NCBI GenBank assembly: GCA_947371715.1
Contig: CANBQQ010000188.1
Span: forward strand, 1 to 6,559
DNA length: 6,559 nucleotides
Direction: 5' to 3'
Source of the DNA: Flavipsychrobacter stenotrophus
Lineage (GTDB): Bacteria; Bacteroidota; Bacteroidia; Chitinophagales; Chitinophagaceae
Shown: piece by piece, positions 6,413 through 6,559 of the stretch
Layout of the letters: each line of letters starts with the position of its first letter
How positions within the stretch are numbered: the stretch's first letter is position 1
Program-made: the position numbers and the translations under genes
The notes under the pieces: generated by a model
Database searches by the model: none
What the model was told of the DNA's origin: nothing
The model's input: the letters and a program-made list of their open reading frames with translations, nothing else

Positions 6413-6559
6413 ATGAGCACGGATAACGCAACAAAGACAACCATAAAAGGTGGAGAGTTCCTCATCAAAGAATCACACGCGGCAGAGATCTTCATTCCCG
6501 AAGAATGGACAGAGGAGCAGCTGATGATAGCAGATACCTGTACCAACTTCCTGGCGCAA
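6413..6559 (+). CDS. fadE: Acyl-CoA dehydrogenase, N-terminal 49 codons only
   Basis: An ATG at 6413 opens a frame that continues off the right edge without a stop. The 49 residues seen include KGGEFLIKES (12-21), IFIPEEWTEEQ (26-36) and MIADTCTNFLAQ (38-49). This is the characteristic N-terminus of the FadE-type acyl-CoA dehydrogenases of Bacteroidetes and Bacillus, in which a GG-x-FLI segment is followed by a F-x-P-E-[ED] segment and then the first helix. The enzyme is an FAD-dependent dehydrogenase that makes trans-2-enoyl-CoA, the first step of beta-oxidation. The active-site and FAD-binding parts lie outside the window. The gene follows fadA after 207 bases of repeats, much wider than the 28-base gap between fadN and fadA. 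Its immediate leader is A-rich (ACAAACAAAAACACTAAC). The family call rests on this short stretch plus the fadN-fadA-fadE order known from B. subtilis. Confidence 0.82.
   Translation, partial: MSTDNATKTTIKGGEFLIKESHAAEIFIPEEWTEEQLMIADTCTNFLAQ

Noticed and set aside
6331..6546. Minus-strand open frame of 71 codons across the fadE start.
   Set aside because: It runs through the inverted repeat and antisense to the conserved FadE N-terminus; the hydrophobic C-terminal half is a by-product of the repeat and A-rich leader.

Overview
The window looks like chromosomal DNA from a Bacteroidetes (Bacteroidota) bacterium, possibly of the Chitinophagaceae/Sphingobacteriales type. The reasons are: a signal peptide ending in the F-A-Q pattern typical of the phylum; A-rich leaders without a Shine-Dalgarno sequence; a promoter of the TTTG-N19-TAnnTTTG type ahead of the main operon; and protein sequences that resemble Bacteroidetes members of each family. 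This placement rests on pattern recognition, not on a database search.

Layout: (1) 1-535, minus strand, the 5' part of an outer-membrane beta-barrel gene (DUF481/YdiY-like) that leaves the window on the left. (2) 689-1576, plus strand, an AraC-family regulator divergent from it. (3) 1577-1842, a convergent intergenic region packed with inverted repeats that look like a dispersed extragenic element. (4) 1843-2277, minus strand, a small PhnB-like VOC-fold protein. (5) 2278-2622, a 345-base non-coding gap that holds the likely promoter of the main operon. (6) 2623-6559, plus strand, a fatty-acid beta-oxidation operon: a two-domain 3-hydroxyacyl-CoA dehydrogenase/enoyl-CoA hydratase (fadN-like), a thiolase (fadA-like) and the first 49 codons of an acyl-CoA dehydrogenase (fadE-like). 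This is the gene order of the Bacillus subtilis fadN-fadA-fadE operon.

Together the last three genes cover the beta-oxidation cycle: FadE makes the trans-2-enoyl-CoA, FadN hydrates it and oxidises the 3-hydroxyacyl-CoA with NAD+, and FadA cleaves the 3-ketoacyl-CoA with CoA to give acetyl-CoA and a shortened acyl-CoA. The most unusual structure is the 207-base gap between fadA and fadE. It carries A-rich heptad repeats, a widespread-type extragenic repeat, and a 17-bp perfect inverted repeat bracketed by 14-bp direct repeats.

I did not find a convincing new biological system. The genes are ordinary housekeeping genes, and the points worth a second look are the intergenic repeat elements, the His-free VOC protein and the annotation of start codons.
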